Below are positions 59,063-64,000 of a stretch of DNA of 64,000 nt, piece by piece. Each line of letters opens with the position of its first letter. Within the stretch, counting starts at the first letter, position 1. Source of the stretch: Isoperla grammatica. Lineage: Eukaryota; Arthropoda; Insecta; Plecoptera; Perlodidae. The notes under the pieces were generated by a model, which was not told the DNA's origin, did not search any database, and saw only the letters and a list, made by a program, of their open reading frames with translations. The translations under genes and the position numbers were made by a program. The stretch is taken from contig OX246744.1 in NCBI GenBank assembly GCA_945910005.1, forward strand, positions 3,892,343-3,956,342, read 5' to 3'.

Positions 59063-59070
59063 TGACGTCA
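59063..59070. promoter_or_regulatory. CRE palindrome TGACGTCA
   Basis: Within GGATGACGTCATC, itself a longer palindrome. It lies just before the (CTGT)n array; another CRE (59578-59585) lies just after it. Confidence 0.3.
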
Positions 59071-59123
59071 TCACTAGCTCTAGCAATTACATTACTCTGA
59101 CGGATTGTCTCTGTCTCTCTCTC

Positions 59124-59540
<417 letters not shown>

Positions 59541-59577
59541 ATGAGAGACACTCATCACGGTGGGACGGATCCGACTG

Positions 59578-59585
59578 TGACGTCA
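59578..59585. promoter_or_regulatory. CRE palindrome TGACGTCA
   Basis: Exact 8-mer immediately 3' of the microsatellite. No gene context. Confidence 0.25.
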
Positions 59586-59692
59586 CGATCTAACGTGCGC
59601 GCGTAATTGAAACAGATGGAACACCGTAACGTGAATACTGCACGGGGAGTATTCCGGTGTCGTACAAGCTTTGTCTAATCTCTGCCGTGTCT

Positions 59693-59878
59693 ATGGGACG
59701 TAAAGCCGATGGTCCCCTTGGTACTTTTAGACATGAGTAGGCTACGTGCTGGTACAAGGCTTCCCCTCCTCCCTTCTTCATCATCATGCATCGTTGTTAA
59801 TCATCCGTTGTTATACTGGTCGCTGTTAAATGGCATAAAATGCTGTATGGGGCCAATTAATAAATAAATAAATGTAAG
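59693..59878 (+). mobile_element. retroelement 3' end, second copy
   Basis: Segment 59693-59790 matches 220-320 (ATGGGACGTAAAGCCGATGG, TCCCCTTGGTACTTTT, GGCTTCCCCTCCTCCCTTC). It ends in (AATA)n. No clear target duplication was found for this copy. Confidence 0.6.
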
Positions 59879-60314
59879 GCCCTTATATCTTGTTCACACT
59901 ACGGTTACTAACAGCAGTTAGCAGTGTTAAATCCAGGAAGGGCTAACCCCCTCCCCCTCCCCAACAAAATCGCAGTTTTAATTTTGTCCTGTAAAACATT
60001 TGTAAGTTTACGGAATAACTAACGATAACATTGTTGCATCAGATTTCTCAATGTAACTTATAGAAGGAAATAATTATTTTACTCACAATGCCAATTTACT
60101 TTTCATAAGATCAAATGTATACAATAAGTGCAAATAAATAAATTGATTTTTTTAAGAATCTGGTTAAATTACCCCTTTCAGCAAACCCTAACTCCTTTTA
60201 AAACACTTAAACAATGCAAAAAACTGTATTTTCAAAACGCAGTAGTGGGAAACATCCCCCCCCCTTGTTTCTGGTGAAAGACTTCGTTTGTGTATGTATC
60301 TTCCTCTGCATCAG

Positions 60315-60330
60315 CCCCCCCCCCCCCCCC
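60315..60330. repeat. poly(C) tract, C16
   Basis: A 16-base cytosine run, with a C9 run about 55 bases upstream. Confidence 0.9.
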
Positions 60331-60479
60331 AGAAATATATTCCTGCGTAAGCCACTGACAGTTAGACTTAACAGTTTAAGTGAAATTCGTATGTTAAAGA
60401 AAGGCAGTATCGTTGAGTTGAGTTGAGACTTTAATAAAGTACTTTCATTTTCTGTGAAGGTCAAAGGGCGAATTGTGAA

Positions 60480-62230
60480 CGAACTTTAATATAGCCACGG
60501 GACGAAATTATGTAGTGGGCGACAAATGAAGGTGCCTTTGAAAAGAAGATGAAATGAAACATTTCTACCTATGAACTACAACGTTGAGATTGATTTCGAC
60601 TAATTCAAGTTTGCCCGTGTAATGGTGATTGGTAATTAAATAGCTGAGAGCATCTATACTGTATTGTAGTTCGTTATGTTCGTATTTTTATACGGTGAAC
60701 TTCATGAATGAATGCTTTTAAAAGTACAACTTACAGCAGGGAATTTTATAGAGAAGAAATAGATTGAAAAGCATTCGGTGAAATTTACAAAGGATAAAAA
60801 GTGATACTGTTGGATTCATTGAGATTAGAAATGGTGCCAACGATCCGGAAGAAAGTTTCTGAAACAAAAGTAATTGGTTGTACCGAACTATTTAATCTCT
60901 TTGCACAATTTTCTGAGATTAGGATCAATACATTTTTGACTACAAATCCGACTATTTCTTAGTTACTTTATCTTCGCTGTGAGTGTTTTATTTTTGACTA
61001 AATAATAAAATTGAAATAAATTTAGATATAAAATTGAATTTACGTTCGTACCCGGCACCGCCACCAAAAAGGAGAATTTATTTTTTATTTTCATTCCTGT
61101 TCATTTTTGTTTCACCGTTTGCCAATTATCACGTTTGCATAATTTTATCGTATGAATCCCAATGAAATTTATGTTTTTTACCAAACATTTCAAAAAATAA
61201 AAAAAAAAAAAAAAAAAAAAATATCTTGTGTGCTATATTTTTTGCAATACTATTCAGGTATATTGGAATCTATTAGCTTTAAGTGAAATATTAAATTTAT
61301 TATCTCATAATTTCACTACAGATTCAAGCTATCGACCAAAAAATCTTAAAAGACAAAGTTCCTGGATATATCTCATTACAACATGTCCTCAGATCACTAT
61401 AAACATGTTTAAGATTAGGAAACTAGTCATCAGTAATCTTTTTTTTCGTAAGAAGTCTTTCAATTTTACGTAAATAATAAAACAAACATAAATAAAAATG
61501 AAAAATTAATTTCAAACTTCTACTCGGCACCCCCACCAAGATAACAATTTTTTCTTTTCCTCTTTATTTTGATTTTTTGTACGGATTTTTCCTCACTTTT
61601 TAGAAACACGTTATTAGTTTACGTCTTCTAAAACAAAATTGCATACCAACAAAATCTATTTTCGTCTAGAAAATGTTAATTCTAACATATTTACAACTTG
61701 TTTTTGTTCGGCAAGTGCACATTTCTTAAATACCTTCTTTTAAAGTATAGCACGAACATGTGTTTGCAATCTTTGGAATTTGCATAATTGATATTTTATT
61801 AAAAAAAACTTAATATTTAATAGATTAAACATTGGAAATCCTACCTTAATATAATTACCGTTCCATTTCATACAGATCAGTTAATTTCGCTTATTTTTTA
61901 CCAGTATCATACAAATTGATGAAAGTTTTTTGTATTACATATAGCGAAGTATATACATATATATCCGTATTAAAACTCTCAAATATTAAGATTATACTAC
62001 ATAATTATGACGAATAACAAATTTCCAACATTTCATTCATACAAATTCAACCCAGTATGTCGTCCTATATATAATAAAGCAATACATATTCAATCCACGA
62101 AACTCAAACTCAACTATATATACATCAAGTTATAACTTTTGACTCCGACTGTCCTCGTGGATTCACAATATTCCCTCTGTTCAACAGAGATACCGTCTTG
62201 TTATAAAGTTTACCCCGGGAACCAACTCGT
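60480..62230. other. AT-rich stretch with a weak duplication
   Basis: Segments around 61050-61110 and 61525-61590 share 'ctcggcacc.ccaccaa' followed by T-rich DNA and may be an old direct duplication ~475 bases apart. A20 lies at about 61199-61220. No gene is recognised. Confidence 0.45.
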
Positions 62231-62232
62231 GC

Positions 62233-62250
62233 GGGGGGGGGGGGGGGGGG
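62233..62250. repeat. poly(G) tract, G18
   Basis: An 18-base guanine run. Confidence 0.95.
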
Positions 62251-62835
62251 AGGAACAATCTGACAAGTAAAGCTTCAACTAAACACATATCTAAGTTATT
62301 ACTACAACATCGGGGGCTCAGAACGTATCTGTCTGTCAAGTGTGAGATGAGATAACACAGATATCACAGAGAGTATCAGAAATAATTTAGCAATTTGCTT
62401 ATTGTAACAGACAGTCCTATAAACATGTTTATACACGTAGGCGTACTAGTTAGGTAAATTGTTGTATGTTCCTTGTCGCGTTTTATGTAAATACGAGCTT
62501 GAGAGTTATAATTTAATATAATTACAGTGTTAATCAAAGGATTCGCGGATGAATTAATACAGAATAATTAAGATTTCGCGAGGAGGAGAAATAGAGTCTA
62601 TTCGTGAATTACGCGCGTCACAAGTTTCTTGAATTTTAGCGTAACTTTCTCGGTACACATGCTTCAAAATATACATGTTTAAAATTGCGTGTATACGTTG
62701 TTCATGACCCCGTAGAATTGGAATCGGGAGCGAGATCGTGAATTTCCTTATACTTAATCATTACGACGTTACGATTTTATTGTCAACAACGCCATAATGA
62801 GCAGGTACGTAAGTTAATTTTTTTTTTACGATTTC

Positions 62836-62905
62836 CGAACTGAAAATCAGTGTTTTGCAACTGAATACGTAGACTTTAAATCAATACATTTTTTTTTTTT
62901 TAAAT
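62836..62905 (+). mobile_element. family A 3'-end relic
   Basis: 'actgaaaatcagtgttttgc', 'aactgaatacgtagacttta' and a T-rich tail fit the family A 3' end with several changes. Confidence 0.5.
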
Positions 62906-63187
62906 TTATTACATCAACGACTTGTTTCGAACGGCAAATACATAAAAAACGGTCAAACAAGCTCAATTCGATTCGATATGACGAGTGAAAGAGTTAGACC
63001 CAAGTTAAAATTGCCACCGAGTAGGGGAACTCATCCCTTAGCTGCCGGGAGAGTTTATCCGATAGGAGGGGAGGGTAGGGGAGGGGATTGGTGGGGGTTG
63101 AACGTTCGCTTTATCACGTAGATCACGTAGCTATCGCTTGGCCACGTTCAATTGGGTGTGGTAAGACTAACGTGACATTCTTCCTCA

Positions 63188-63282
63188 CCCCCCCCCCCCC
63201 TCACACCCGTGCTACTTCTAAAGCAACGCACGTAAAAATGTGTGTGCGGTCCGCGGGGGGGGGGGGGGGGGGGGGGGGGGGG
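63188..63282. repeat. C13 and G28 homopolymer pair
   Basis: C13 at 63188-63200 and G28 at 63255-63282, 54 bases apart, could pair into a hairpin or form quadruplexes. G28 is the longest homopolymer in the window; its exact length may be affected by sequencing error. Confidence 0.9.
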
Positions 63283-63496
63283 CTGGTATTCCAGATGAAC
63301 TTGTTCACTGTCAGAAGCCAAAAAAAAGAATATACTCTCGTGTCACGTCGAGATATTTACGAGGGAGTCAAGATTGTGTTGTGTTTTTAGAAGAAATATA
63401 TACAGTAGAGTAGATGTGTGAGATATTGTTTGAGGTATTACCTGTTATTTATTTTTAATATAAGCATTAATTGTACTAAACTGACCGACAACACAA

Positions 63497-63672
63497 TAGA
63501 TGATTTTCAGAATTGATCTTGATTATACTTATATTACCTAAGAGTTAATGACAGTTATCAAATGTTATGTCAAGGTGCATTTTTCACTGTTGTGCATTGT
63601 TATCATTGAATATCTAGAAGGCCATGATAACTTCTGTCTAAGGGTCCTAGATAAATTATGAAAACCATCTAT
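63497..63672 (+). mobile_element. MITE family B, third copy
   Basis: Ends GATGATTTTCAGAATTGATC and AATTATGAAAACCATC are inverted with mismatches. The interior contains CACTGTTGTGCATTGTTATC and GAATATCTAGAAGGCC, as in 28768-28940. Confidence 0.6.
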
Positions 63673-64000
63673 TTTATTCCAGCTATTTGCATTGATAACT
63701 AATTTATACGTTGTTGATTTAATGTTTTGTTTTTGGTTACGCCTAATCTAATCCAATAAAATTCTCTACAGTGTTCATTAACTGGATAAATAAATTTAAA
63801 AAAAATGTATTTGTTTGTGTTATCGACGGAAACGTTTGAAAAATTTAAGATAGAAGAAAAGTTTTTTTTAGCAACAACCCTTTCGCAGTCAAAGTTACTT
63901 TTTGAAAATAGGAACATTTAACATGTATAAATAATGAGGAATTAAACAATTATGTAAGCTCAGTTATTCCAGTTAGCTAATCAAAACCATATATGTGACT

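Overview
This is an AT-rich window from a multicellular eukaryote, and I can support no protein-coding gene in it. The open frames are short, and I recognise no protein family in any of them. The longest come from microsatellite or satellite DNA. There are no operon-like gene runs, no ribosome binding sites, and no rRNA or convincing tRNA. Dense interspersed repeats, non-autonomous DNA transposons, retroelement tails ending in (ATTT)n or (AATA)n, long G/C homopolymers and long tetranucleotide arrays point to an invertebrate animal genome, probably marine. A mollusc or other lophotrochozoan is plausible because of a 'pearl/CvA'-like element with tandem ~160-bp core units, but this is an inference. 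The window is best read as intergenic or intronic DNA.

Layout. 1-5 kb: a retroelement insertion with a long target-site duplication, several small inverted-repeat elements and one copy of the main dispersed family (called family A here). 5-8 kb: a possible tiny exon, a 97-bp satellite of about 12 units (6346-7478) and a short hairpin. 10.5-12.8 kb: a foldback element with a hammerhead-ribozyme-like core and a hAT-type element with a perfect 8-bp target duplication. 14.3-16.3 kb: a ~1.37-kb element with ~110-bp inverted ends holding two nested miniature elements, then a second copy of one of these. 17.9-19.4 kb: a second hAT-type element with an 8-bp target duplication, then a 216-bp foldback. 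23.8-25.0 kb: the pearl-like element with five ~160-bp core units; an array-less sibling lies at 58.6-59.0 kb. 27-34 kb: a cluster of miniature inverted-repeat elements, some inserted into one another. 34-49 kb: mostly plain AT-rich DNA with family A copies and microsatellites. 49-56 kb: a tandem dimer, retroelement fragments and a near-perfect hairpin. 56-60 kb: a nest of inverted-repeat elements carrying a conserved retroelement-like module, then a ~416-bp (CTGT)n array. 60-64 kb: AT-rich DNA, long G/C tracts and one more miniature element.

No gene system can be reconstructed. What stands out is mobile-element biology: at least a dozen non-autonomous families, several with readable target duplications, empty-site comparisons or nesting order. 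Two other signals are a strong excess of the palindrome TGACGTCA and an unusual number of long G/C runs.
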